Positions 1-8,873 of a stretch of DNA of 64,000 bases are shown here, piece after piece. Below the pieces are notes generated by a model. The model was given only the letters and a program-made list of their open reading frames with translations, was not told the DNA's origin and ran no database searches. The stretch covers positions 35,437-99,436 of the forward strand of contig JBGAHE010000010.1 in assembly GCA_044226365.1 (NCBI GenBank), given 5' to 3'. The translations under genes were made by a program, and so were the position numbers. Every line of letters starts with the position of its first letter. The stretch's first letter is position 1. Source of the stretch: JALHNI01 sp044226365. Lineage in GTDB: Bacteria > Acidobacteriota > Terriglobia > Bryobacterales > Bryobacteraceae.

Positions 1-620
1 CGGCTTGTTCGAAGCGGGTCCAGCGGGCGAGTTGGTCGCGGAGGTCTTCGCTGGGCTGGCGATCGAGGAGCTGCTGGTAGAGGTCGATCGTGATGTCGTG
101 CTCGATGAGCAGCGTGCGCGCCCGGGCGACCGTGTCCAGATAGACGGCCATCTGCGTGAACTCGAGCTGGGCGAGTTGCGGGCGAAACTCGGTCATCAGC
201 CGTTCGAGCACGGCGCGGAAGACGGGCGAGTCGAACTCGTCGACGACGTCGGGCCGGCCGCTATCGAGGCGGTAATGCGAGCCCCGACGGCGCACCATCA
301 CCACGCGATGGCAGATGGCGAGCAACTCCGGCGCGGGCGCGGAGAGTTCATCGCCGAAGATCACCAGGACTTGGCAGACGCCCTGCGCGGCGGCGCGCCG
401 CATCAGGTTGTACATGCGCACGGCGCCGCCGTGGGCGAGTGGATAGGGCGGATAGCAGGTGGCGATCAGCACCCGCAGACCTTGGGCTGGTTGCTGGCCA
501 GGGAAACAGGCGACGTCGCCCGAGCCGAGCGCGAGCACTGTCTCATCCGGCAACACCGCGTGGGGGGCGCGCGCGGGCAGAGTGGGCGCCTGGGCGAGGA
601 CAGCGATCGGCAATGGTACG
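1..620 (-). pseudogene. Partial GT4-type glycosyltransferase remnant at the window edge
   Basis: The minus strand reads as the N-terminal half of a GT4-family glycosyltransferase domain, with the stretches VLIATCYPPYPLAHGG and MYNLMRRAAAQG, and is cut off by the left edge. It is a second copy of 3000-3612. Positions 1 to about 279 match 3000-3278 with one substitution seen (position 73), after which identity drops to roughly 80% by eye. The match begins at the very first base, so this edge may be a contig end that stopped inside a repeat. Upstream of about 620 the reading runs into unrelated cysteine-desulfurase sequence rather than the GT2 domain present in the intact copy. It is therefore a fragment or a chimera, not a whole gene. 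Confidence 0.6.
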
Positions 621-680
621 GCGAGGCTGGATGGCGATGCGACGGTCGGCGAGCGGCGGTATGGATGGTGCCGAGCTCGT

Positions 681-998
681 TCACCGGGACGATGGCCTCG
701 GTGCACAGCGCCACCCGGTGGTGAAGATGCCGGGGCGCAGCGAGCCGAAGATGGCCAGGTTGTTGGCTTCGGTGCCGCCGTCGGTGAAGATGATCAGGCG
801 GCCGAGGTCGCGTCGGCCACTTGCCCGGCGGGCTTTCTCCAATCGCTGCTTGGCCTGCTGGCCGAGCGATGGATGGAGGAGGCGTTGCCGGGCGCATTCT
901 GGAGACACTCCGTCAACGCGGCCCAGGGCCACGGGCGAGATGGGGGTCGTCGCGTTGTGGTCAAAATAGAAACGGGCACAGCTCCTCCAGTTTTTCAT
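681..998 (-). pseudogene. Cysteine desulfurase (NifS/IscS-like) N-terminal fragment, frameshifted
   Basis: Two minus-strand frames together give the signature start of a class V aminotransferase: FYFDHNATTPISP, then GNASSIH in a second frame, then FTDGGTEANNLAIFG back in the first. Intact enzymes use these segments at roughly residues 1-80 and place the PLP lysine and catalytic cysteine much later. Neither appears here, because the sequence passes into NELGTIHTAA and then glycosyltransferase-like sequence near 640. At least two frameshifts are needed. The likely role of an intact version is sulfur mobilisation for Fe-S clusters or tRNA thiolation. It is divergent from the SAM hydrolase remnant starting at 997, and their candidate start codons overlap. 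Confidence 0.6.
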
Positions 999-1794
999 GC
1001 GACAGCCAATCATTACACTGACGACCGATTTCGAAGTTGCACGATCACTTTGTGGGGACGATGAAGGGCGTGATTCTCGGATCTGTCCCGCGGCGACGAT
1101 CGTCGATGTGACGCACCAGATTACGCCGTTCGAGATTCCGGAAGGCGCGTTTACGGTGATGGAAGCATGGCGGGCGTTTCGAAGAAACGATTCATGTGGC
1201 GGTGGTGGATCCGGGCGTGGGCTCGTCGCGGCGGCCGATTCTGGTGGAGGCCGGGGGACACTACTTCGTGGGGCCCGATAATGGCATTAACTTTTGATGG
1301 TTTACGGGCCGCTGCGGGAGCGCGGCGAGAAGATCTGGGGTGCGCCATCTCACGAAGGAAGCGCGTACTTCCGCCAGCCAGTGAAGCCGTACCTTTCACG
1401 GCGGGACATCTTTGCGCCGGTGGCCGCGCATCTGGCCGCGGGCGGAATGCCAGCGCCTACAGCTCCATGATCGAGGACCTGAAGCTGCGAGCTTCTGGCC
1501 GACGCGGATGTCGAAACGCTCGTGGACGGGGCAGGTGCTGAAGGTGGATCGCTTCGGCAATCTCATCTCGAACTTTTCGAGACGGAGTTTGAGGAATCAA
1601 GACCAGGCCGTTCGAGATCGCGATCGGGACGGAGAAGGTATCGAGAAGTTGGCATTGAACTACGCCGAGGCGCCGTTCGGGGAACCGGTGGCGATTGTGG
1701 GCAGTTCCGGCTTCGTGGAGATCTGCGTGAATCAGGGCAACGCCGCCAAGCAGGTAGGGCGGAGTGGCGCGCCGCTGGAGCTATCACGCTGTAG
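997..1794 (+). pseudogene. S-adenosyl-L-methionine hydrolase (adenosine-forming, DUF62 family), frameshifted
   Basis: The start MRQPIITLTTDF followed by ATIVDVTHQITPFEIPEGAF is diagnostic of the SAM hydroxide adenosyltransferase family, which splits SAM to adenosine and methionine. The next blocks lie in other frames: HVAVVDPGVGSS and HYFVGPDNG near 1190-1285, GQVLKVDRFGNLIS near 1525-1570, and GSSGFVEICVNQGNAA near 1700-1745. The order and spacing are normal for a protein of about 260 residues, so the gene is complete in outline, but four or more small indels break it. It lies in the same error-dense edge as its neighbours, so sequencing error is as likely as gene death. Confidence 0.7.
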
Positions 1795-1808
1795 TAGGTT
1801 CAGGAGTG

Positions 1809-2325
1809 ATGAGTGTGGATCGCCGTCAGATCATCGCCGCCCTGTTGGGGCTGGGCGCCTTACCTGAACGTGGTTTTCTCAAGATGCGGTGAAGCTGCCG
1901 CTGCGGCAGATGCTGTGGCCGTGAAGACTGGACGAGCGTTTCTGACGCCTGCGGAACTGAAGACCTTCCGGGCCCTGGGCGCGGCGCTGGTGCCGCCCTA
2001 TGAAGGCAAGCCAGGCGCGATCGAGGCTCAGGCTCCGGAGTTTTTGGACTCTGCTGAGCAAGTCCGGAGCGGACGTGCAGGCGCTCTACCGTCGGGGCTG
2101 GCGCGCTATGCGGCCAAAGGCGATTTGTCGCCGCTCAACAAGCCCTGGACCTTGGGCAACGCCCCGGTGGCTCGGCGCATCGGAACTGCTCGATCCCTAC
2201 GAACGCTTCCTGCGAGCGGCCAAGATGGCCTTCTACCAGGCGACCATCAATTCGCGCGAGTGGGCGGAGGCGTCGCGCGGCCGCGGGTCGAGTGGCCTCT
2301 ATTGGCTACCCGTGCAGACCCCTAA
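1809..2325 (+). pseudogene. Gluconate 2-dehydrogenase subunit 3 family protein, frameshifted
   Basis: The start MSVDRRQIIAALLGLGAL resembles a twin-arginine export signal. It is followed in a second frame by AFLTPAELKTFRALGAALVP, the characteristic opening of subunit 3 of membrane gluconate or GMC-type dehydrogenases, and in a third frame by FLRAAKMAFYQATINSREW and YWLPV, the usual end. Known family members are small periplasmic chaperone-like partners of a GMC-flavoprotein and a cytochrome c; neither partner is visible in this window. At least three frameshifts occur in about 500 bp. The 3' end overlaps the end of the convergent glycosyltransferase gene. Confidence 0.6.
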
Positions 2326-4974
2326 CTTCTCGTATAACTCTTTCTGCAAGGCCGCGATGGTCCCAGCTATAGCGCTGCTCCACCGTGTGGCGAGCGTGCG
2401 CTTCGAGCGCGGTGCGCGCGGGCGCATCGGCCAGCAGCGCATCGATCGCGGCGGCGAACCCCGTCGGATCGTCCGCCAGGCGGAAGTCTGCGCCGGGGGG
2501 CGAGGTCGTTGAGGCCATTCACGCCGGCCGAGGTGCTGACGATCGCTTTGCCCATGGCCATCGCTTCGAGGATCTTGATGTTGGTGCCGGCGGAGGCCAA
2601 TAGAGGGGCGATCACCACGGTGGCGTTGCGATAGGCCGGGCGGACGTCCGCGACAAAGCCTTCCACCTCCACGTCTGCGAGATCGAGCCGCACGTCGACT
2701 TGCGCGCGGTAGAAGTCGCGGTAGTAGTCGTGCCTGGAGCCGGCGATGATGTGGAGGGTGGCGGGCGTGGTGAGGCGCGGCAGACCCCGCGCAGGAACCA
2801 ATCGATGGCCAGCAGATTCGGCAGATGGTTGAAGCTGCCGATGAAGAGGAGGCGGGCGGGCTGAGGCGGCTCGGGCGACGGTTGGTAGCGCTCGAGGTCG
2901 ACGCCGTTGGCCAGGACGACGGCTCGGTCTTCGGCTTGGGCGTCGGCGGTGAGACGGTCTTTTTCGGACATGACGACGACGGCGTCTGCTTTTTCCAAGC
3001 GGCTTGTTCGAAGCGGGTCCAGCGGGCGAGTTGGTCGCGGAGGTCTTCGCTGGGCTGGCGATCGAGGAGCTGTTGGTAGAGGTCGATCGTGATGTCGTGC
3101 TCGATGAGCAGCGTGCGCGCCCGGGCGACCGTGTCCAGATAGACGGCCATCTGCGTGAACTCGAGCTGGGCGAGTTGCGGGCGAAACTCGGTCATCAGCC
3201 GTTCGAGCACGGCGCGGAAGACGGGCGAGTCGAACTCGTCGACGACGTCGGGCCGGCCGCTATCGAGGCGGTAATGCGAACCTCTGCGGCGGACCATTAC
3301 GACGCGGTGGCAGATGGCGAGCAACTCGGGCGCTGGAGCGGTGAGCTCGTCGCCGAAGATCACCAAGACCTGACAGATGCCTTGCGCGGCGGCGCGCCGC
3401 ATCAGGTTGTACATGCGCACAGCGCCGCCATGGGCGAGCGGATAGGGGGGATAGCAGGTGGCGATGAGGACGCGGAGGCCATCGGCGGTTTGCTGACCGG
3501 GGAATGAGGCGATGTCGCCGGAGCCGAGGGCCAGGATGGTGTCGTCGGCGAGGGCGGCGTGCGGCGCGCGCGCGGGCAACGTGGGCGCCTGGGCGAGTAC
3601 GGCGATCGGCACGGGGTCCGGTTCGTGGCCGGAGGCGAGGAGGTTGAGGCGCGTGATGGCGCGCCGCCAAAGGCGTTCGAAGGTGGGCGGGTGGTGGATG
3701 GCGCGGGCGAGGAAGCGCAGGTAGTTGAGCTCGACCATCGTGCGGAGTTTGGTTTCGTCGAAATAGCGCGACGTGGTGGAGCGGTGGTGATGGACGACGC
3801 GGGCGTGCCCGGCGTAGACGCTCGGCCAGCCGGCGAGCCAGGCGCGGTAGCCGAGGTCGAGGTCCTCGACGTAGGCGGGGACGTAGGCTTCGTCGAAGCC
3901 GCCTAAGGCGCGCAGGCGAGCCGTGTCGTAGAGCGAACAGCCGCCAGAGCCATACAGCACCCAGGTGAGGTCTTCGCCGGGTAGCGGCTCGAGGCAGGTG
4001 AGTGGGAAGTCCTGCGGACCGGTGACGAGCGGCATGGCTGCCTTGCCGGTTTCCTGACGGCGCTGGCCCTCGGGGAAGAAGATTTGCGCGGTGGCGCAGA
4101 ACAGGCCGGGGACTTGATCGAAGGCGTGGCGCAGCGCGGTGAAAAAGCCCGGCTCGATGACCATGTCGTTGTTCAGCAGGCAGACATGCGAGAAGCGGGC
4201 GGCGGCGATACCGCGATTGACGGCGGCGGCAAACGACAAAGGCTCGTTGCTGCGCAGCACTTCCACGCCGGCGGGTGGCGCCCAGTCTTCGTCAGAGCCG
4301 TTGTCGACGACGACAACCTGCGCCGGGGCTTGCGCGGCGATCAGCGGCAGCAGCCGGTTCAGCAGCGCGGCGCCATTGCGCGACGGGATGACGACCGTAA
4401 TGCCTTCCGGGAGCGCGGCGCCGAGCACGGGCGCGGGTGAAGGTCGCTTCGCCGCGGCGATGCGGCCCACGGCTCGCTGCGCGCGCCAGGCGGCCCACGG
4501 ACGTCGCAGATGCGAAGGATGCGCCAGGCGCCAAAGCCAGGTGTAGACGTCGCCGCCGGGGTTCAGTTGGAAGCGGAGGATCTCGCGCGCACGCCAAACC
4601 GCAAAACGCGCGACCGTCGGCAAGGACCGCGGGCGCAGCATGAAGTGGTTCAAGTCGGGCGTGAACAGCATCCACGTGCGCCAGGACGTGCCGGTGAAGG
4701 CGAGCCGGCGCAGCGGCCAGTAAGGAACGTCCGGGTCGAGGTAAATGCCGGTGAAGGCAACGTCGAGGCCGGTCAACTGACGGCGCAGGCGCTGGGCGTT
4801 GTCCGCTGCCGAACGCAGCGGGTGATACGGGATCCATTGGCCGGTGGGCGGCGGGAACTCGGAGACGACGTATAAGGGCAGGTCACCGCCGACGTGACGC
4901 ATCGCGTCGACAAGGGCCGGAAGGCGTGCTTGCGAGCAGGTGGCGAAGACGAGTTTGACTCTAGATGAGCTCAC
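2299..4974 (-). CDS. Two-domain GT2-GT4 glycosyltransferase, broken by several frameshifts
   Basis: The first about 660 codons are clean. They contain a GT2 domain (TVVIPSRNGAALLNRL, VVVDNGSD, LLNNDMVIEPG as the DxD-like metal site, VEDLDLGYRAW) followed by the start of a GT4 domain (VLIATCYPPYPLAHGG, LIEHDIT). The GT4 half then changes frame near 2999 (A5 run), 2790 (G4 run) and 2510 (C6 run), and probably near 2360. The pieces ANGVDLERYQP, GSFNHLPNLLAIDWFL and ASAGTNIKILEAMAMGKA show that the nucleotide-sugar-binding domain would be complete if repaired. I chose the GTG at 4974 because it precedes VKLVFATCSQ and overlaps the upstream stop by 14 bp. The probable role is cytoplasmic assembly of a surface polysaccharide. 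Frameshifts at homopolymers favour sequencing error. Confidence 0.75.
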   Translation of the reverse strand: MSSSRVKLVFATCSQARLPALVDAMRHVGGDLPLYVVSEFPPPTGQWIPYHPLRSAADNAQRLRRQLTGLDVAFTGIYLDPDVPYWPLRRLAFTGTSWRTWMLFTPDLNHFMLRPRSLPTVARFAVWRAREILRFQLNPGGDVYTWLWRLAHPSHLRRPWAAWRAQRAVGRIAAAKRPSPAPVLGAALPEGITVVIPSRNGAALLNRLLPLIAAQAPAQVVVVDNGSDEDWAPPAGVEVLRSNEPLSFAAAVNRGIAAARFSHVCLLNNDMVIEPGFFTALRHAFDQVPGLFCATAQIFFPEGQRRQETGKAAMPLVTGPQDFPLTCLEPLPGEDLTWVLYGSGGCSLYDTARLRALGGFDEAYVPAYVEDLDLGYRAWLAGWPSVYAGHARVVHHHRSTTSRYFDETKLRTMVELNYLRFLARAIHHPPTFERLWRRAITRLNLLASGHEPDPVPIAVLAQAPTLPARAPHAALADDTILALGSGDIASFPGQQTADGLRVLIATCYPPYPLAHGGAVRMYNLMRRAAAQGICQVLVIFGDELTAPAPELLAICHRVVMVRRRGSHYRLDSGRPDVVDEFDSPVFRAVLERLMTEFRPQLAQLEFTQMAVYLDTVARARTLLIEHDITIDLYQQLLDRQPSEDLRDQLARWTRFEQAAWKKQTPSSSCPKKTVSPPTPKPKTEPSSWPTASTSSATNRRPSRLSPPASSSSAASTICRICWPSIGSCAGSAAPHHARHPPHHRRLQARLLPRLLPRASRRAARSRRRGGGRLCRGRPPGLSQRHRGDRPSIGLRRHQHQDPRSDGHGQSDRQHLGRREWPQRPRPPAQTSAWRTIRRGSPPRSMRCWPMRPRAPRSKRTLATRWSSAIAGTIAALQKELYEKLGVCTGSQ

Positions 4975-6058
4975 GCCAGTGGGCCTGGAACTTGCCGGCT
5001 TGACGGTCGTGCCAGTGGGCGACGGCTTGCATGCAGAAGGCGGTGGAGACGGGGTTGGCGAACGGCAGCACCTGGCCTTGCCGCGTGCCGAAGGCGTAGC
5101 CGCCGTGGCGGCGCGGGTCTCCGGACTGGTCCTGCAGGCTGACGATGACCGCGTACTCTTCGGCCGCCTGGGTTTCGTCGAGCGGCAGAACGCCGGCGGC
5201 GTCGGCATAGATGCGCGCGCGCAGCAGTTGGGCGTAAGCGTCCGAACGGGTGAAGGTGGGGCCGATCTCGCGGAGGAGTTGAGCGTAGAGGGGAACGGCT
5301 TGGCGGAAGGCGTCGGCAGCGGCGGGCTGGTTGAGCACCGGTAGCAATCCTTCGAGGAAGTAGCCGAGCGGATGCAGGCGGTCCATCAGACGTTCGCGCT
5401 GGGGCTCGAGGTCGATCAGTTCGCGCCAGACGGCGAGCGAGAAGTCGAGTTGGCGCTGGTAGGGGGCGGCGAAGTCCGGGAAGTGGGAGGCGAGTTCAAG
5501 CCAAGCCAGGGCAGCCTTCAGATGGAAGGCGCCGGGACGGCGCGACCACCAGGGTTCGTCGGGCAGGGGCGTTTTGGCGGGCAGCGTGAGAACGCAGTGC
5601 GAGCCTTGCGGCGCGGCGAAGTCCTGGTGCATGGACTGGCCGCAAAGCCGCGCGACTTCCAACGCTCCGGCGTTGCCGGTGACGTCCGCCAAACGAAGCA
5701 GGGCCCGCGCGATAATCCCTAAATCGAAGAAGTAAGCGAAACCATTCCCCGGCGGATCGGTTTCAAAAGGCATCGTGCCGAGCGGGCTGTTCCAGGCGTT
5801 CTGCAGATAGCGCCCGGCGGCGATGGCGCGAGTGAGGTATTCTTCGCGGGCAGTACGCTGGTACAGTTCTAATAGGGCGGATACGGAGTAGCCGGTAATT
5901 TCCGTCGAGAGGGGCAGGTTGCGTTGTTCGTCAACGCGGTAGTAGCGGGCCACGCCGCCCGAAGGCTCCTGGATTCCGGAATGGAGAAACCATTCACCCG
6001 CTTGCTCGAGCCGTGGGAGCAAGGTAGCGTCGGAGAGCGGCGACGAAGTCGGTGGCAA
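4961..6058 (-). CDS. Alpha/alpha-barrel (six-hairpin-like) carbohydrate-related protein
   Basis: A 365-residue protein with no signal peptide. Its repeated helical pattern with aromatic-rich turns (EITGYSVSALLELYQRT, GFAYFFDLGIIARALLRL, WWSRRPGAFHLKAALAWLEL) is typical of six-hairpin glycosidase-like folds such as unsaturated glucuronyl hydrolases and AGE-type epimerases. I cannot assign a catalytic residue. Its stop overlaps the start of the downstream GT2-GT4 glycosyltransferase by 14 bp, so the two are almost certainly co-transcribed and coupled in translation. That context suggests a role in making or trimming the same polysaccharide rather than in nutrition. Confidence 0.7.
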   Translation of the reverse strand: MPPTSSPLSDATLLPRLEQAGEWFLHSGIQEPSGGVARYYRVDEQRNLPLSTEITGYSVSALLELYQRTAREEYLTRAIAAGRYLQNAWNSPLGTMPFETDPPGNGFAYFFDLGIIARALLRLADVTGNAGALEVARLCGQSMHQDFAAPQGSHCVLTLPAKTPLPDEPWWSRRPGAFHLKAALAWLELASHFPDFAAPYQRQLDFSLAVWRELIDLEPQRERLMDRLHPLGYFLEGLLPVLNQPAAADAFRQAVPLYAQLLREIGPTFTRSDAYAQLLRARIYADAAGVLPLDETQAAEEYAVIVSLQDQSGDPRRHGGYAFGTRQGQVLPFANPVSTAFCMQAVAHWHDRQAGKFQAHWRELI

Positions 6059-6075
6059 CCTAAGAGGATAGCAGA

Positions 6076-6705
6076 GTGATGGGAATGCGGATCTTGTGCA
6101 GTTTCGTATTGGCCTTGGCGGCGAGGGGCGCCGAGGATCCCACGCTCGGCATTGTCCGTGGCTCCTTTATCAGCTATGCGGGCACGATGGCCGCCGGCGT
6201 GGTGACGGTGAAGCTGCTGAAGGCGGACCAGGGCAATTACTCCTGCAAGTCCGACGGGCGCACCTACATTGAGCGCGACCGGCAGCGCATCTACTGGCGC
6301 GACGTCACCGAAGGCGATTCCCTCGAACTGGTGACCGACCGGACGCACCGTTTGGCGCAATGCTACGTCCGCATGGTGCACGTGATTGGTCCGCAGCCGG
6401 CGAAGTTTCCCACTGGCCGCGCCGATCGCGCCACCGAGAGTTTTGCGCCGCGCGGCACCCTGTTCTATTCGGGCGTGGTGTCGAAAGTGGAGCCGGACCG
6501 CTTGTGGATTCGTACGCGCACCGAAGGCTTGAAGGACATGCGCTTGCGGCCCGATACGCGCTATCTCGCCAACGGCGACGCCGTGTTACGCGACCGCGTG
6601 GTGCCGGGGATGCGCGTCTATCTGCGCGCGGGCATTGGGTGGGACGACGACATTGAGATCTACCAGGTCACCTGGGGCGAGATCATGACCGCGCCTAAAC
6701 CCTAA
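6076..6705 (+). CDS. Exported protein of unknown function
   Basis: About 200 residues with a Sec signal peptide (MRILCSFVLALAARGAE, probable cleavage after ARGA). The mature part is beta-rich, with VVTVKLLKADQG in the first half and a second half (GTLFYSGVVSKVEPDRLWIRT, ending DDDIEIYQVTWG) that resembles small OB-like secreted domains of the DUF5666 kind. I do not recognise a named family. Starts are possible at GTG 6076, ATG 6079 or ATG 6085; the last gives the most natural signal peptide. It is divergent from the minus-strand gene starting at 6058, with an 18-bp gap. Confidence 0.6.
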   Translation: MMGMRILCSFVLALAARGAEDPTLGIVRGSFISYAGTMAAGVVTVKLLKADQGNYSCKSDGRTYIERDRQRIYWRDVTEGDSLELVTDRTHRLAQCYVRMVHVIGPQPAKFPTGRADRATESFAPRGTLFYSGVVSKVEPDRLWIRTRTEGLKDMRLRPDTRYLANGDAVLRDRVVPGMRVYLRAGIGWDDDIEIYQVTWGEIMTAPKP

Positions 6706-6754
6706 AGCGGGTTGAGGCAGGGCGGGAAGGGACAACTCGGGTCACCGCCCGCCC

Positions 6755-6860
6755 CTTGACGCCGGGCCTCTGGCTGGGAGGGACAGCCAGGAAGTGCGGT
6801 TCGGCGTGAACGGACCTTCTGTCGCCCGACGTTATATGCCCGGCGGAGTTCGGCGTCAAG
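6755..6860. other. Intergenic region with nested inverted repeats (possible structured RNA or bidirectional terminator)
   Basis: The 171-bp gap between convergent genes (6706-6876) has no convincing ORF. A perfect 10-bp arm at 6755-6764 (CTTGACGCCG) pairs with 6851-6860, a competing 7-bp pairing joins 6761-6767 with 6838-6844, and a 7-bp hairpin (CTGGCTG/CAGCCAG) lies near 6770-6790. No T-run follows on either strand, so it is not a canonical Rho-independent terminator. It does not match tmRNA, RNase P, SRP or 6S signature sequences that I know. Confidence 0.35.
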
Positions 6861-6876
6861 CGGGTAGGGGAAAACG

Positions 6877-8427
6877 CTACGGGCGCAGTTCCATCACTTC
6901 GACGCGAAAGTGGTTGGTCTGAATGACGTCGACGAAGGCATAGCGGCGGTCGATGAACTGGCGGATGGAGTTCATCGCCATGGTGGCGCGGTCCGAATTC
7001 GGCCAGGCGTGGAGCACCTGATCGTCCGGAAAATACTGGCGGAGGATGAAGCGCGGCGGGTGGCGTTCAAGGTCGCCTAAGGCGGTGGCTTCGTCCTGGG
7101 CCGACATCATGCCGGGTTGCAGAAAGGCATAACGCACGGGGTTGCGGGTGTTCAGCGCATAGCCCAGCGAGGGCAGATAGGGGAAGGCGAACAGCGTGGA
7201 GCGCTCGGGGATGAGCTTCTCGAGACGTTCGTAGGCTTCGAGGGTCGGTAACGGTCCGCGCTGGAGGCCGGCGCGCGTGGGGAAGTAGGGATCCTCGGAG
7301 GCGACGCGCCAGGCCGAGCTGAAGTTGTAAGTGCCCCACAGCGCGAGCGCCACGACGAGCACCGGTTGGGCCAGCTTCGGCAGCCGGAAGGCGAGCAGGG
7401 CGAACAGGACGGCGAAGGGCGCCATCACGAACAGCATCTGGTTCAGGTCCCAACGCGGATACGACGTCAGGAAGATGGCGGCCGCGCCCAGGGCCAGCAA
7501 CTGCTTTTCCCGGCTCAACTGACCCCGCCAGGCCCAATAGGCATTGATCGCGAGAATGATCGGCACGCCGAACGGCGCAATGCGGTAGCGCGCCGCGCCG
7601 ACGGCGGCAAAGAAGCGCACCATGAGCTTCTCGGTGGGGTCGTCCCATTTGGGGCCGGGTCCGCCGACGCTATAGCCGTAGGGGACGGCGTTGGCGCGGC
7701 TGTAACGGCCGGCCACCCAGAAGAGATTGTTGATCATCGGCGTCAAGGCGCCATGGATGGCGAGCCAGGCAATCGCCGGCAGGCTGATGAGGCAGACGCC
7801 ACCCACGAAATGCAGCAGGTGCTGCCGCTCTCGCAGCAGGAGCCAGACGAGGTAGACGCCGACACCGAGGATGAAGGAGGGTGTGGCCCAGGCCGAAAGA
7901 GCCGAGAAGACCCCGGCCAGTCCCCAGAGCCATTTGCGCCGCGCGTTCGCCGCGGCGTGCTCAGCCTCTGTCGCCGCCACGACGGCGGCCCAAAGCGCGG
8001 CGGCCGAAAAGCCGGCCGAGAGCCAACGGTGATTGACGATCACCATGTAGGTGGAGACGGAGATGTAACTCAGATAGAGGATGGCCGCGCCCAGGCCATA
8101 CTCGACGTGCGTAAACCGTGTGGTGATGGCAAAGACCGCCAGCACCATCAAAGCGAGCGACGCCGTTGCCGAAAGACGCAAGGGCGGCATGTTACGTCCA
8201 AACATGCTTTGCAGGCCCGCTTCGGTCCAATAGACCAGGGGTCCGGTGAAGGCAAAGTAGTCGCGATACGGCACCTGGCCTTCGAGTAACTTCTCGCCGC
8301 CTTCGAGGTAAATGCCTTCGTCAAGCGACGGATGGAAACAATCGCCGACCAGCGTGTTCAGGTAGTACAACGACCCGAGGAAGACGGCCACGCACAACAG
8401 CAGGTTCGTCAGCAGGGAACGATTCAC
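6877..8427 (-). CDS. Multi-pass membrane glycosyltransferase-like protein (GT39/PMT-type)
   Basis: 516 residues with about ten hydrophobic segments. Near the N-terminus is a luminal-type loop with paired acidic and aromatic residues (HPSLDEGIYLEGGEKLL, VPYRDYFAFTGPLVYW), the pattern of GT39/ArnT-like lipid-linked sugar transferases where the first periplasmic acid is catalytic. The C-terminal 150 residues are soluble and lack membrane segments. Its ATG overlaps the stop of the GNAT gene (4 bp), making it the last gene of the heme operon. The donor and acceptor cannot be told from sequence. The fold is likely; substrate assignment would be a guess. Confidence 0.65.
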   Translation of the reverse strand: MNRSLLTNLLLCVAVFLGSLYYLNTLVGDCFHPSLDEGIYLEGGEKLLEGQVPYRDYFAFTGPLVYWTEAGLQSMFGRNMPPLRLSATASLALMVLAVFAITTRFTHVEYGLGAAILYLSYISVSTYMVIVNHRWLSAGFSAAALWAAVVAATEAEHAAANARRKWLWGLAGVFSALSAWATPSFILGVGVYLVWLLLRERQHLLHFVGGVCLISLPAIAWLAIHGALTPMINNLFWVAGRYSRANAVPYGYSVGGPGPKWDDPTEKLMVRFFAAVGAARYRIAPFGVPIILAINAYWAWRGQLSREKQLLALGAAAIFLTSYPRWDLNQMLFVMAPFAVLFALLAFRLPKLAQPVLVVALALWGTYNFSSAWRVASEDPYFPTRAGLQRGPLPTLEAYERLEKLIPERSTLFAFPYLPSLGYALNTRNPVRYAFLQPGMMSAQDEATALGDLERHPPRFILRQYFPDDQVLHAWPNSDRATMAMNSIRQFIDRRYAFVDVIQTNHFRVEVMELRP

Positions 8428-8873
8428 AGGGGGCTCTCGAGCATCAGATAGCCGGTATTGGTGAAGCCCAGACCGCGATAGGTGGCCTGGGCGGCGCTGT
8501 TGTGGCTTTCGACGTACAGACGCAAGCCGCGGACATTCTTCGCCGCGCGCGCCCGCCGCCGGACTTCGTCGTGCAAGGCGCGAAACACGCCTTGGCGGCG
8601 GTGTTGCTCATGCACATAGACCGACTGAATCCACCAGAAAACGCCGTCGCGCCAATCGGTCCACTCGTAAGTGATCATCAGGCAGCCGGCCACTTCGCCT
8701 TCGCGTTCGGCCAGCAGGTAGAAGCCATACGCGGGTTGTTTGATCAGGCTTTGGACACCGGCGGTTACCGTGCCCAGGTCCAGATCCTTCTGCTCGGTTT
8801 CCTGCGCCATCAGGCGGTTGAACTGGGCCAGCACGGGCACGTCGGCCGCGCCCGCCAGGCGGACATTGATCAT
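8424..8873 (-). CDS. GNAT-family N-acetyltransferase
   Basis: 149 residues spanning a complete GNAT fold. The N-terminal strand-helix unit (INVRLAGAADVPVLAQFNRL) and the central acetyl-CoA-binding motif A (IQSVYVHEQHRRQGVFRAL, with the Q-R-R-Q-G pyrophosphate loop) are clear, followed by motif B (LYVESHNSAAQATYRGLGF). It overlaps hemD upstream and the membrane protein downstream, each by 4 bp (ATGA), so it is translationally coupled inside the heme operon. The substrate is unknown. Being in this operon does not by itself imply a heme role. Confidence 0.85.
   Translation of the reverse strand: MINVRLAGAADVPVLAQFNRLMAQETEQKDLDLGTVTAGVQSLIKQPAYGFYLLAEREGEVAGCLMITYEWTDWRDGVFWWIQSVYVHEQHRRQGVFRALHDEVRRRARAAKNVRGLRLYVESHNSAAQATYRGLGFTNTGYLMLESPL

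Noticed and set aside
6755..6860. Assignment of the structured gap as 6S RNA, SRP RNA or RNase P RNA
   Set aside because: None of the conserved signature sequences of those RNAs are present and the length does not fit well; left as an unassigned structure.
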